From assembly GCA_035771165.1 (NCBI GenBank), contig JAWNZC010000349.1, positions 992,001 through 1,056,000 on the forward strand: a DNA stretch of 64,000 nt, written 5' to 3'. The position numbers were made by a program, and so were the translations under genes. The notes under the pieces were generated by a model that had not been told where the DNA came from, made no database searches, and was given only the letters and a program-made list of their open reading frames with translations. This document shows positions 12,201 to 21,385 of the stretch, piece by piece. Source of the DNA: Paragorgia papillata (lineage: Eukaryota > Cnidaria > Anthozoa > Scleralcyonacea > Coralliidae). Each line of letters begins with the position of its first letter. Position 1 is the stretch's first letter.

Positions 12201-15200
12201 TATAAAACCACGGACGTGGTATACTGATTTCCTTTGTGTTTTTCTCATGAGTTTTTTAGTTATTTGGAATCATGGAGATACGGTCTGGAAACTCGGCAAA
12301 CTTCAAAGCGCCTATAATGAGCTGTAATTTTATGTTGAAGCGTACCTTAACCGTGCACATCCTTTGTTTTAGGTTTATTAATATTTAAATAGTACGGTTG
12401 AGTGATTGAACTGAAACGTTGCTATTGGATAATTCATTCATTATACTAAAATACATTGGGTTCAGTGACCGTGCACCGTGCATAAAAATACATAAAGGCG
12501 AACAAAAAGATAGAACAAAGACTTTAGCTGAGTTTCTAAACCATATTTTGAATACTATGTTTTTCAATACTATGTTGGAACCCATGTCCTGCAGAGTAGG
12601 CTTTCTCTGTAATCCTGTATATATACAGTATATATTTCTTTAACTCGAGTAAGTATTAACATATTCCTATTTGTACTGCTTCCCCTTGGCGAGTGAAATT
12701 GTCTGGCAATATCCAGTGTAAAAATAGGTACACATAGTGTACATTTGCCCTGCTGATACAGCATCTATGGGTTTTCATAATCTGTGCATTAAGAGCAAAG
12801 CAATAAATTTTTACAATAAAATTGCTGTCAACAAATAAATTCCCAACGCAGCCAGGTGAAGAATCAGACATCGTTTCAGTAGCTACTCTGGCTTAAAAGT
12901 TTTTTGAACGTAGCTTAAAAAGTTACTCTTCATGACCCAACGTTTCGACACTCCGATCTAGTGTCTTCATCGGGGGTGATCGTTGTGAAGACAGGTCCCA
13001 TATTTGTATTTTTTGATACAGAACTCGATTGCCGAAATGTGTTCTTTGATCAAAAACATATAATAAATCATATAATAACTATATTGCTGAGGGGCAAGCT
13101 TAAAAGCAAAGCCTAATAATTTCTATCCCCCACAAGAGTTTCTGTTTTCATTTGATTTGTACTGGCTAGGCACTTTAACTAAACATTCTTGATGTCGCCA
13201 ACTCTTTGCTTTCCCCCCAGATATTAAAGTGAAGGAGCAGTCTATTGAAAACATGATGAGGTAATGTGTCGAATGGAAGTAGTGACAAATGCCTCCTGGA
13301 GGGAGGAGAGAAGGTTGTTATACGAAATTTTGTTCTAGCTCAACAGCATTATAGGGAATCAGTAATATGTTTCTTTTGCTACACTGATCCTGTGTTTAAC
13401 ATTGTTGAGATTTTTTATTCACGTAAAATCTTACTTACATTGTTAAAGTGTAACTAACTATACGTTTTGAGGTTATTCTATTTTCCATTAAAGTTGGAAA
13501 AGTTCAATCTAAAACCGAAAAAATAATTGAAACCAGTGATTCGGTTCCACTTTTATGAACTAGCTAAGTTTGAGTTTTTGCTCCTTTTGCTGAACTCGTG
13601 TGAACGACGACCGCGTCGAAATAAAGACTGGTACTAGTACATTGTGATCTCATACCGGTAACAAACAACAAGGTGATTGGTGGGTTTTACCGGTATGACG
13701 TCAAAGAAAATGGAGTACCCGTTCTCCTAGAAACGCGGTCATGCTTCAAGATGTCCTAAGAAGGCTTCGCTTATAAATTCTTTGCTTTACCTCGAAATTC
13801 ATATTTTTCTTTGCTTTTGCTAAGTTAGATGATAACCCTTTCAAAAGAAAATATATCTTCAAAAGGTTTAGTTGACCTTTAAAGGGTTTGTTTCGTGAAC
13901 AATATATGCTGTAATGTTATGTGTTTGCATTGTTGAACCAACAATGTACATCATTTCATTCACTTTGAGTATTGGACTCAAATTTTTAAAGTTTCTTACA
14001 CTAAAATAATATTTTAAAAATAGATAATTGTAGAACGTCAAATAATGTATTTATTTGTTTGTTTCCATAGTCACTAATTAACCGCCCGTAAGGAGATAAA
14101 AACTCTCTTTTGTCTGAACATTTTAAATTTCAATTCCTTCAAAAAACATTTATTTATTACAGTAAAACTGATTTTCGAATTATACAGTATACGAGTAAAC
14201 AATTTGAACTAGGAATTACTAACTATAGTTACTAACAATGCCTCATGACTGGTGTGGGTTAGGATTCTAAATCATGACATGGTCTGATCAAGTTCGTTGC
14301 GAACGGTTTATAGGAAAGAAACGCAGACGATCCCTTGCTACCCCTACCCAACACACACACATATATATGCGATGATATTATACTCATTTTTAATCCACTA
14401 ATGTTGGTTTATAAATGGATGCAGTATCTCAACTTTGGAAGAGGGGAAGAGGAAAGGTTGTTGATTTTTACGTATCGACTTCATATTTTTACCCTGATCG
14501 AAGGTTAGGGCCAAGGTCATCGATTAATTAAACGTAAGGATCTTTTGAGATGAGTCCTACGGGGAGGGGAAGTTTGCGGGTGACTCACGAATCATTGTGA
14601 CACTGGCTCTCAGGCTATTTTGTCTGTATAGACCCTTTTAATAAGTGCAGAGTACGTCATTTTCCGCCATTGACGTCATTTTCAGCTTTTTGAATTCTAT
14701 TGAAAATATACAAAAGCTAAGACAATAAATGAAATTGAAAAGAATTCAAAAGAAAAATTGAAAAGAAATTGACGTCTAAGGGTGAAAATTACGTAATGTT
14801 CTATGTAATATTTAAAACACGAGCAGGAGTGTTTTATCAGATTTAAAACCACGAGGGCGCAGCCCGAGTGTTTTAGATCTGATAAAACACGTGATGCGAG
14901 TGTTTTGAATGGCTTAAAAAACGATTCGTTATTGGATGTTATGTTCATTAGTATTCTTTATATAAAATTGTATGTTCATTAGTATTCTTTATATAAAATT
15001 GTATGTTCATATTAGTATTCTTTCTGACGTCAAGAAGTTTTATCAGGTATAAAACCACGGACATGGTAGTGATTTCCTTTATGTTTTCCTCGTGAATTAA
15101 TGATTTTTTGAAACTTATTAAAAGGGTCTATAGGGGCTGTTTACACTGGGCTGACTCATGTCACAAGATTCTTTCCTCGGCCGCAAAAGGAGATTTGAAT

Positions 15201-17497
15201 TAACGTTGGGATTCGTTTGCATCAAAACTAAACCAATTGATTTTTCTTTGTAAATTTAGTTTATGTGAGTTTCAAAGCCACATGAGATCCTATAATCAAT
15301 CACGTGAGCCCAGTTAACCAGGCTAGCCCGGCTCATGTAAACAGCCCCTTAGTTGCTATTGTCTCAGTGTGTGCATCTCAGGATGCTCTTGGTTCGTGTG
15401 GCCTTATAGCTATAGTTGTAATTTTATTTACTGCATTCGCAGTGATTAAGTTATGTTTTGTCGTTTGATTTGTAGAGGTAAAAAGGTCTTTGAACCGCCT
15501 AGATACATGACTGTAAACCAAGCTGCCAAGCAACTATTGGAAATTTTGGAAAATCGCGACTTCGGTGAGAAACCTCCATGTACGTTCTGCGTTATATTTT
15601 CTGGCGTATAATATGATACAGTAGTTATAGTTAGGAAAACATTCAGACTTACTGACACGCGAAGGGGGCAAATAGATACACTCAACCTCGTCTCTGGCAG
15701 ACGTTCGTCAAGCTCAAATACTTAGAAAATGGCTCTGAGTATTTGATCTTGAGATCGAACCTGCAATCTTCTCTGATGACCAGTGTATTGTCAAACTTTA
15801 AACGGCTATACACGTTATGCAGTTAAAGTGCCTATGAAACGAAAATTAAGTTTGTCTTATTTAAAAGAACACTTAAAATGATAGGGTAACATCTTTTGCA
15901 GTTTTTCGTTTCCTTGCTTCGTTCTTGAGATATTTCAGTGTGTTTGATATGCAAATTAAACATTTTGACGTCACACGTGCATAATGAGTTATTGAAAAAG
16001 TTATATATCTTTCTTAGTATCAAATATAATCACTTGAAGATCTACATATTTAATGTTGTGGGCGAAACACATCCACATGCTTAATTCAAATTAATTTGGT
16101 TTGATAATAGAAAAGATATCAAACCTTCTCCGATAGCTCATTATGCATGCACCTACGACGTCAAAGTGTTTAGTTTACATATCAAACAAACTAAAATATC
16201 TCAAAAACAAAGCAAGGAAACGAAAAACTGCAAAAGATGTTACTCTATGATTTTAAGTGTTCTTTCAAATAAGACACTTAATTTTCGTTTCATAGGCACT
16301 TTAAGACCTACCTAATATGAACGAGTTTTCTGATTGGCTATAAGTAACCAATCACATTGTCGATTATCAATTCGTTCCCATGCTCCTTACTGATTAGGGT
16401 TAGGGGAAGGTGTTGGGTTAGGTTATCTAAACCAATCAGAAGCCTTCTTAGTGTATAGGTAAGTGATGACCCACGTTATGACCTTACTACTCTGGACTGT
16501 CAATCGTCACCTCGCCATATCACACCACACCACACTGTATACTTTACCGCACACCGAACTATATTATACCATACTACAGTATACTAGAAATGCATCAATG
16601 TAACAACCCCTCGCCCGCTTTTACACGCTTTTTTGAAATACTCCCCCACCCACCCACCCCCGATTAAAATAAGCACTCCTGATATACAGCAAAAACAAAT
16701 GATAATCCTCAGGATAATTAGAGAATTTATGATTAGGATGACTAAAATGAAAGTTGAACATATCAAAGCAAAAATTATAGATTTCATATTAAACTATGGT
16801 TGTAAAAATATATTGTTTTTAGCCATTTAGGAAGTTAACAGTACAAAAACTACATTTATAATAGGAGATAAAAACAATTCAGTAGAATCGGCTTCCAGAA
16901 AGAAGTATTAAACAGACAACCTTTCAGTCGCAAATTTGGAAATGTCTATGAGAGTATGAGTATTAAGTGCTTGCAATTAAATTAAGTCAATGAAAAACAT
17001 CACGTCCACACTAGAAAAGGGGAAGCACGAAAACGTGAAGCTGTATACTGCTTAGGTTAAGTGAAAACTTGAAAACAACACAAGGACAAGGTATAAAACT
17101 TTATATGATAGTTGCTAGATTCACTTTAACTGACGAGTGTCTAACGTCTTTAAACGTCTTGCCGTTCTTGGCGTTTACAGAATATATTAACAAATAAATG
17201 TTAATTCCAACCAGCAAAATAAATAAATAGAAATGCCCTACCGTTAACTTTAAAATGATTTTGATACCACTGAGTGACCAGTGACCACAAACACTGCAAT
17301 TCAGATTCTTCAGGTTTTCTGGTTTCTCTTCAAGATATATTAAACCGGCTGTTCGTTTTCTTCTTTTCTTCGTTGTTCTCTTTTAAGCTAAGTAGAGCCG
17401 GCTTCATTTCGTTTAAAACGTAACCATTATGGAGATTTAGTTTTCTTCAAAGCTAGTCACCAATGCCCAAATATTCTTACCGCGTGACACCCGTCCA

Positions 17498-17533
<36 letters not shown>

Positions 17534-20500
17534 TGAGTTATGGTTCACGAAATGTTAGAGAGTGCTCAATACCATATAGATAGAGCAAAATACAAAGTAT
17601 AAAGTATAGTTTTACCTTAAAGTCTTCGCTACCAGAGGTTTCACCCTAAACGGGATCATCAGGCGACTGGAAAATATCGGTTAGTGGGCTGCTTAAATGC
17701 GTTAGTTGGGGCGTGGGTGTGGGCGTCGAAACGTCCGGCGCATTCATTTGGAGCGTGGGTGTGGGCGTCGAAACGTTGCGCGCATTCCTTTGATTGTTTA
17801 GGTTGTTGATCCGAAATCTATTTTTGTGCCGACACGTCGAAACTATTTCTGATCTTTTGTTGAGTAAGAGTTGTTTGTCTGCCTTCATGATGAAAAGTTT
17901 TTCGTCCAAACATAAATTGCATCTTTTTGATCCTCCCGTGTAAGAAATTGAGTGTTTTAGTATAGACCAGGTTATGTCGAAACTTTGGTTTTTTTCTTTT
18001 AGATTCCAAATGTATTTCGAAAGTTCCGTCTCATTTGAATACTTTTTATTCTGGAAAGATTTAGTATGGTTACGATATCGCTCTTTAAATGTACTTGCTG
18101 TCATGCCAATGTATTGCTTGGTGATGTTCGTGTTGCTTATGGAAATAGATGCCTTGTATACTATGTTGTTTGTCATGCATTGCCCACGTAGGGGGCAATT
18201 GTCCTTAATCCTGCAATTGCAACTGCTTGTAACTATGCTTCGTGGCTTGCTTTTCCTGATTGTGCGTGAATTATGTTTCGTGATAATAGACTTGACGTTG
18301 TTCATGCAACTATAGCTAATCTTGACTGTGTTTCTGTTAAAAAGTTTGTGAAGCTTGTGTCCTGGTGGAAAGTGCTTGTCAATAAGGCTAAGAAAGTTGC
18401 GTCCTATGTTTGTTTTGACATTTCTGTTAAATGGAGGGTTAAACCAGATGATATTGCGGCGTCTATTTCTGCGTGTTTGCTGTGGTGCTTCTTGTGTGTA
18501 GTTTAGCTCATGGTTGAAATTGCTGCGCCTTAATGCATCTTGGTAAATTGGTGCGGTTTGATGGAATGTCCGCTCGTCAGACGAGAGGAGGGAAATGCGC
18601 TTGTTGATTGATGTAGGTAGCTGTCTTAAAATGCTTGGTGGGTGGTTTGATTGCTTGTTTATGTATAATGGATCGTCATTGGGCTTTCGGAAAGGTTTGT
18701 ATTTTCCATTGCTTAGGTCGAAAGTGACGTCTAAAAAGTTTACTGAAATTAAATTTGCTTCTGCCGTGATTTTTAAGCCAAACTGTTCGAAACTTTTGTG
18801 AAGATCTTTTCTTGTTTTGTCTGCCAATCGTGCGGTCTTATTTTTTAGTACTGCCTTTTAGTAGGCCTTTTCATTCTAAACGACCTAGGGAAAAAGTTTG
18901 GCAACCAAAATATTGGCCTATATAGAGACGACGGATTGGCAGTACTAAAAAATAAGACCGCACGATTGGCAGACAAAACAAGAAAAGATCTTCACAAAAG
19001 TTTCGAACAGTTTGGCTTAAAAATCACGGCAGAAGCAAATTTAATTTCAGTAAACTTTTTAGACGTCACTTTCGACCTAAGCAATGGAAAATACAAACCT
19101 TTCCGAAAGCCCAATGACGATCCATTATACATAAACAAGCAATCAAACCACCCACCAAGCATTTTAAGACAGCTACCTACATCAATCAACAAGCGCATTT
19201 CCCTCCTCTCGTCTGACGAGCGGACATTCCATCAAACCGCACCAATTTACCAAGATGCATTAAGGCGCAGCAATTTCAACCATGAGCTAAACTACACACA
19301 AGAAGCACCACAGCAAACACGCAGAAATAGACGCCGCAATATCATCTGGTTTAACCCTCCATTTAACAGAAATGTCAAAACAAACATAGGACGCAACTTT
19401 CTTAGCCTTATTGACAAGCACTTTCCACCAGGACACAAGCTTCACAAACTTTTTAACAGAAACACAGTCAAGATTAGCTATAGTTGCATGAACAACGTCA
19501 AGTCTATTATCACGAAACATAATTCACGCACAATCAGGAAAAGCAAGCCACGAAGCATAGTTACAAGCAGTTGCAATTGCAGGATTAAGGACAATTGCCC
19601 CCTACGTGGGCAATGCATGACAAACAACATAGTATACAAGGCATCTATTTCCATAAGCAACACGAACATCACCAAGCAATACATTGGCATGACAGCAAGT
19701 ACATTTAAAGAGCGATATCGTAACCATACTAAATCTTTCCAGAATAAAAAGTATTCAAATGAGACGGAACTTTCGAAATACATTTGGAATCTAAAAGAAA
19801 AAAACCAAAGTTTCGACATAACCTGGTCTATACTAAAACACTCAATTTCTTACACGGGAGGATCAAAAAGATGCAATTTATGTTTGGACGAAAAACTTTT
19901 CATCATGAAGGCAGACAAACAACTCTTACTCAACAAAAGATCAGAAATAGTTTCGACGTGTCGGCACAAAAATAGATTTCGGATCAACAACCTAAACAAT
20001 CAAAGGAATGCGCGCAACGTTTCGACGCCCACACCCACGCTCCAAATGAATGCGCCGGACGTTTCGACGCCCACACCCACGCCCCAACTAACGCATTTAA
20101 GCAGCCCACTAACCGATATTTTCCAGTCGCCTGATGATCCCGTTTAGGGTGAAACCTCTGGTAGCGAAGACTTTAAGGTAAAACTATACTTTATACTTTG
20201 TATATATATATATATAAATAAACTATTTCCAGATTTCGTCCCCCTTGCTTTTTCTACACCCGTGTAAAATGGACTCCACGCGTGTCGAGATTAGCACCCT
20301 CACCGGGCTCCGGGGATTATATCATACCATCCCTTACCACGCCATACCGTACCATACCATGCATTACCATACCATACCATATCATGCCATACCATACCAT
20401 GCCATACCATACCATGCCATACCATACCATATCATGCCATACCATACCATGCCATACCATACCATATCATGCCATACCGTACCGTACCATGCCATACCAT

Positions 20501-21385
20501 ACCATATCATGCCATACCGTACCATGCCATACCATACCATATCATGCCATACCATACCATACCAAACCATACCATACTATATTATATCATACCATCTCAT
20601 CCCATATCACGCCACGCCATACCGTACCATATACCATACCATACCACACCATAATATACCATACCACACTATCTTTATTTATTTTCTTTTTATTTATTTA
20701 TTTTCTTTTTATTTATTTATTTTCTTTTCTTATCTTTTTTTAATTTTTTTTTAATTTTTTTATTTTGTTATTATTCAGGGTGGACTAGCTAGTATGGTTC
20801 CTTTGTTCCTTTCTGGTCCTTCCCCACTGCATTTATCTATTTATTTATTTATTACTTAATTATTTATTATTTATTATTTATTTATTTTTATTTTTATTTG
20901 TTAACATTTGTACGCAGTGAAAATGGATTAAATTAAAATGGATTAAATTAAATATACTACACAACCTTTATATCGCATGTTACCCAATAACACCACTCAA
21001 CTATATTTTACCCTATTGATGAAAGACGCAACCGATGCCAGTTGCAAGTTTAACTTTTTAGCCAGTTGAAGTACGAAGGGTTGTAGTCCGTATCCTGGAT
21101 CATAGATTACCCTACCACGTCCTGGGTTAATAAAATAACCTGTGCTGTATGCTTGCAGGTTATGATGAGAATACCATCTGTATTGGCTTGTCATGTGTTG
21201 GTTCTGATTCGCAAAACATCGTTTGTGAAACACTAAAGGAAATGAAAGACACCAATATTGGACCACCTTTACACTCCCTCGTTATTCCAGGTAACATGCA
21301 TTTTATTGAAATCGAAATGTTGAAGGAGTTTACAAAACGGTTAGAGATATTGGCCGGACTTGGAGAACAGACAGAAAGGATGTGA
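3014..21385 (+). CDS. DPH5: DPH5, diphthine methyl ester synthase (5'-partial, frameshifted)
   Basis: Six exons (3014-3077, 11155-11265, 11777-11897, 13221-13260, 15476-15564, 21159-21385) translate to the body and C-terminus of DPH5, the S-adenosylmethionine-dependent enzyme that methylates the modified histidine of elongation factor 2 during diphthamide synthesis in the cytosol. Diagnostic segments seen are [67 protein letters not shown] and PLHSLVIPG. Donors are all GT, acceptors all AG, and each junction keeps phase. About 80 N-terminal residues are missing; no exon for them was found upstream, so they probably lie left of the window. The second exon is 2 nt too long: an extra CA near 11219-11223 shifts the frame and gives TGA at 11237-11239. 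This may be an assembly error, a mutant allele or a pseudogene; intact splice sites and conservation elsewhere favour one of the first two. The stop is TGA at 21383-21385. Confidence 0.9.
3249..4234. repeat. About 1-kb segment bounded by ~40-bp inverted repeats
   Basis: The sequence cagtgaactctatata and flanks at 3249-3290 recur inverted at 4191-4234, with a few mismatches over about 40 bp. No transposase-like frame lies between. It may be a non-autonomous DNA element inside the DPH5 intron, or two independent insertions. Confidence 0.45.
4437..6214 (+). mobile_element. L2/CR1-type LINE, decayed reverse transcriptase
   Basis: A single degenerate copy. One frame at 4437-4796 gives the pre-RT/fingers part ([26 protein letters not shown]). 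The next, 4802-5632, holds [31 protein letters not shown] and [10 protein letters not shown], the RT catalytic region with the usual Y/F of YADD replaced by H. After an in-frame TAG at 5630-5632 the same frame continues ([41 protein letters not shown]) to about 5935. The 3' end has an octamer-like unit and runs into (TTA)n. Multiple stops mean it is dead. Confidence 0.88.
6215..6299. repeat. (TTA)n/(ATT)n microsatellite
   Basis: About 85 bp of uninterrupted tta, the simple-repeat tail of the upstream LINE and the 5' junction of the next one. Confidence 0.97.
6300..7769 (+). mobile_element. 5'-truncated RLE-type LINE (R2/R4/Dong-like) inserted in TTA repeats
   Basis: The left edge directly abuts (TTA)n, and the right edge is a poly-A-rich 3' end followed by attattattatt at about 7754-7769. 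The body codes for the RT C-terminus and a restriction-like endonuclease. Insertion inside TAA/TTA repeats is the behaviour described for Dong (R4 clade). Frame breaks occur only near the 5' junction (a stop at 6400-6402 between [12 protein letters not shown] and the main ORF), so the copy is fairly young. Confidence 0.8.
6429..7574 (+). CDS. RLE-type LINE ORF C-terminal part: RT thumb, zinc knuckle, endonuclease
   Basis: 381 uninterrupted codons. The N-terminal third is the RT thumb/linker ([27 protein letters not shown]). A CCHC-like knuckle [17 protein letters not shown] lies near residues 211-227. The restriction-like nuclease follows, with [10 protein letters not shown] and LYVLELTVG, then [10 protein letters not shown] (the PD..E.T...K..KY pattern of R2-type elements) near residues 275-315. 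The catalytic RT core is missing because of 5' truncation, so the protein could not retrotranspose by itself. The codon of the first Met is probably not a true start. Confidence 0.82.
   Translation: MSDIDSKPLHPKNKLLLYSRYVLSKLSWHFTVATLSKTWISENIDSVINQYIRKWLEIPISGTLSTIYLTRNKFGQSIYPPSVKFIQCQAALRKALKYSPNEAINELWKSTNNHTNIQYDVYNSTKEVLKDFRSGHEDRLRNHLTCQGSFSSNVTKFSLSKLNKVWSTAQSKLPKNLYNFTIRYVNNSTPTRKNLHRWGISSSPECSFCLSPETLLHVVAGCQSYLERFTWRHNSILNFLANTLQTVNGSNLFVDLPGFKSPSILTGDTYRPDLLLHCSNGRLYVLELTVGFESNLQNNVKRKEDKYSELVKQQSEHFNDVKFINLSMSCLGVFANECSTFLDMLDKIGLDNKHQMYCVRKMMTIAIRTTYYIFCCQNKEW
7770..8880. other. No gene supported
   Basis: Intron sequence of DPH5. A short A/G-rich, lysine-coding patch (7780-7970) and AT-rich unique sequence. 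A TATA-like catataagctc near 8770 and attaaa near 8820 look promoter or LTR-like but lack partners. Confidence 0.5.
8881..8985. repeat. Series of short hairpins with ~39-bp periodicity
   Basis: Units beginning near 8881, 8921 and 8960 each hold a GGGG-loop-CCCC hairpin (gggg tcgcta cccc at 8887-8900; gggg attatta cccc at 8923-8937; gggg attatata cccc at 8961-8976). Weaker hairpins such as aggatacgtcct lie between them. Confidence 0.6.
9881..10168. mobile_element. MITE family A copy 1
   Basis: Shares tatttaacaattattcgcc at one end, an internal foldback around accgatattcactga, the block ggcggccattttgaataaac, and caccctgtgta-like end sequence (cacctgtgtatttatact) with a copy at 60410-60717. The minus-strand mini-frame starting MAAS is broken here. 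Confidence 0.78.
10649..10801. repeat. Foldback element (gtttctataactct family)
   Basis: Inverted arms around ttttccgtgtttctacagag and cttccaaacttc fold across about 150 bp. The same ends occur at 33342-33400 and 33760-33830. Confidence 0.75.
10802..11154. other. No gene supported (DPH5 intron)
   Basis: AT-rich intronic sequence ending in the acceptor of DPH5 exon b. Confidence 0.6.
11155..11265 (+). CDS. DPH5: DPH5 exon b (contains 2-nt frameshift)
   Basis: Begins after ttactacag and ends before gtgaga. The first part reads [22 protein letters not shown], and the second part, two bases out of frame, reads [14 protein letters not shown]. The bases at the switch are attcacacaacgc, where cac aac would be expected. 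Both halves are strongly DPH5-like, so a CA duplication in an otherwise good exon is the simplest reading. Confidence 0.88.
11777..11897 (+). CDS. DPH5: DPH5 exon c
   Basis: Follows a pyrimidine-rich acceptor (gtttttttcag). Encodes [13 protein letters not shown], then KPDSFYDKI and GLHTLCLL, all DPH5 hallmarks. It ends with G of a split Asp codon before gtatag. Confidence 0.92.
12273..12560. mobile_element. MITE family B copy 1 (degenerate)
   Basis: Shares ggtctggaaactcggcaaac, atttaaatagtacggttgag, gaactgaaacgttgctattg and gtgaccgtgcaccgtgca with the intact copy at 51335-51627. The right TIR is mutated (gctgagtttctaaaccata). Confidence 0.85.
12934..12975 (-). ncRNA. Hammerhead-like motif, Penelope-like remnant
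   Basis: The minus strand reads CCGATGA, then GACAC-loop-GTGTC, then GAAAC. This matches the hammerhead core order (CUGAUGA, stem II, GAAA) with one core change (U to C). It probably marks the 3' end of a lost Penelope-like insertion. Confidence 0.45.
13221..13260 (+). CDS. DPH5: DPH5 exon d
   Basis: A 40-nt exon after the strong acceptor ctttccccccag. Encodes [13 protein letters not shown] plus a split Arg codon, matching the DIKVKEQS segment of DPH5. The donor is gtaatg. Confidence 0.92.
14810..15110. repeat. Dispersed repeat with taaaacac / gagtgtttta blocks
   Basis: Alternating gagtgttttagatctgataaa and complementary gtttta blocks, plus a direct duplication of gtatgttcattagtattctttat near 14938-15030. 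Related blocks (ataaaaccacggacgtgg and tcctcatgaatta) recur near 12185-12255 and 47340-47600. Confidence 0.65.
15133..15351. mobile_element. TIR element (gggctgtttaca ends)
   Basis: Begins ggggctgtttacactgggct and ends agcccggctcatgtaaacag cccc. Imperfect inverted ends; a related element is at 48371-48612 and possibly at 53890-54065. No ORF. Confidence 0.65.
15476..15564 (+). CDS. DPH5: DPH5 exon e
   Basis: Encodes [19 protein letters not shown] and [10 protein letters not shown]. The acceptor is ttgtag and the donor gtgaga; the exon ends with G, completed by GT of the last exon. Confidence 0.92.
15824..16303. mobile_element. 480-bp foldback element
   Basis: Arms of about 160 bp (15824-15985 and 16142-16303) are inverted near-identical copies: aaagtgcctatgaaacgaaa at one edge and its complement at the other, with gcagtttttcgtttccttgc inside. 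A fragment recurs at 56505-56610 in an SLC22 intron. Confidence 0.85.
16306..16465. repeat. Dispersed repeat family C
   Basis: gattggctataagtaaccaa, tgtcgattatcaattcgttc and ccatgctccttactgattag, then gggttaggggaaggtgttgg. Copies at 39017-39118 and 54719-54797; an inverted right-hand piece at 55058-55115. Confidence 0.8.
17500..17531. repeat. (TA)n microsatellite
   Basis: About 32 bp of alternating a/t, near the outer edge of the Penelope-like inverted repeat; a shorter (TA)n lies at 20201-20216 at the other edge. Confidence 0.95.
17607..17662 (-). ncRNA. Hammerhead-like motif, inverted copy
   Basis: Exact complement of the motif at 20131-20186, in the minus arm of the Penelope-like palindrome. 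Confidence 0.45.
17646..18827 (-). pseudogene. Penelope-like ORF fragment (RT C-terminus plus GIY-YIG), copy 1
   Basis: 393 open codons, identical in translation to the plus copy. RT thumb sequence ([48 protein letters not shown]) is followed by a Cys-rich linker ([15 protein letters not shown]) and the GIY-YIG endonuclease ([49 protein letters not shown]). The RT catalytic palm is absent. The tail has two TPTPT blocks. Confidence 0.9.
18870..20147 (+). CDS. Penelope-like RT (from last palm motif) plus GIY-YIG endonuclease, 5'-truncated
   Basis: Open from about 18870 to TAG at 20145-20147. It holds [10 protein letters not shown], the PLE RT active-site motif [10 protein letters not shown], the RT thumb, the Cys-rich linker, a GIY-YIG nuclease ([17 protein letters not shown]) and the C-terminal CNLCLDEK. 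This arrangement (RT then GIY-YIG) is characteristic of endonuclease-positive Penelope-like elements. The finger and palm regions upstream are missing, so the protein is incomplete. No internal stops: a recent insertion. Confidence 0.9.
   Translation, partial: FILNDLGKKFGNQNIGLYRDDGLAVLKNKTARLADKTRKDLHKSFEQFGLKITAEANLISVNFLDVTFDLSNGKYKPFRKPNDDPLYINKQSNHPPSILRQLPTSINKRISLLSSDERTFHQTAPIYQDALRRSNFNHELNYTQEAPQQTRRNRRRNIIWFNPPFNRNVKTNIGRNFLSLIDKHFPPGHKLHKLFNRNTVKISYSCMNNVKSIITKHNSRTIRKSKPRSIVTSSCNCRIKDNCPLRGQCMTNNIVYKASISISNTNITKQYIGMTASTFKERYRNHTKSFQNKKYSNETELSKYIWNLKEKNQSFDITWSILKHSISYTGGSKRCNLCLDEKLFIMKADKQLLLNKRSEIVSTCRHKNRFRINNLNNQRNARNVSTPTPTLQMNAPDVSTPTPTPQLTHLSSPLTDIFQSPDDPV
18938..20203 (+). 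mobile_element. Penelope-like element, 3' half, direct copy
   Basis: The plus arm of the palindrome. Homology with the minus arm ends exactly at 18938 on the inside; the element itself continues leftwards into the spacer with [11 protein letters not shown] and the catalytic YRDDG at about 18918-18932. The outer end is ctttatactttgtat, then (TA)n. Confidence 0.92.
20131..20186 (+). ncRNA. Hammerhead-like motif at Penelope-like 3' end
   Basis: CTGATGA (20131-20137), stem II TCCC/GGG with a short loop, GAAA (20151-20154), then ACCT pairing with AGGT at about 20176-20179. The order fits a hammerhead, but the base of stem II is a U-U mismatch and stem I is not obvious. It overlaps the ORF stop. 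An identical inverted copy is at 17607-17662. Confidence 0.45.
20321..20670. repeat. (CCATA)n pentanucleotide microsatellite
   Basis: About 350 bp of ccata with variants (cata, ccgta, tcata). It gives spurious open frames in several phases. Lies in the last DPH5 intron. Confidence 0.97.
20680..20910. repeat. T-rich (TTTA)n / TTTT low-complexity tract
   Basis: Several runs of tatttatttatt and ttttctttt, interrupted by about 60 bp of unique sequence (20775-20835). Confidence 0.9.
21159..21385 (+). CDS. DPH5: DPH5 terminal exon
   Basis: The acceptor is cttgcag. Encodes [18 protein letters not shown], then [11 protein letters not shown] and a family-variable tail ending LGEQTERM before TGA. Human DPH5 has TEETLCVGLARVG and LHSLIITG in the same places. 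A gtaaca immediately after VIPG could act as an alternative donor, but the frame continues with sequence resembling the known C-terminus (HFIEIEML). Confidence 0.9.

Larger units (their letters stand above)
17590..18855 (-). mobile_element. Penelope-like element, 3' half, inverted copy
   Basis: The minus-strand arm of a 1,266-bp inverted repeat (partner 18938-20203, 82-bp spacer). It starts inside the RT just after the catalytic YRDDG and runs through the GIY-YIG domain to the 3' end. Translations of the two arms are identical throughout. Confidence 0.92.

Noticed and set aside
16390..16430. Telomere-like ttaggg words
   Set aside because: Only a few degenerate copies, and they belong to dispersed repeat family C found three times in the window.
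17974..18801. Plus-strand frames opposite the Penelope-like ORF
   Set aside because: Antisense shadows; the same shadows appear on the other strand of the second copy.
20245..20754. Frames of YHTIPYHTI-type repeats
   Set aside because: Translation of the (CCATA)n microsatellite.
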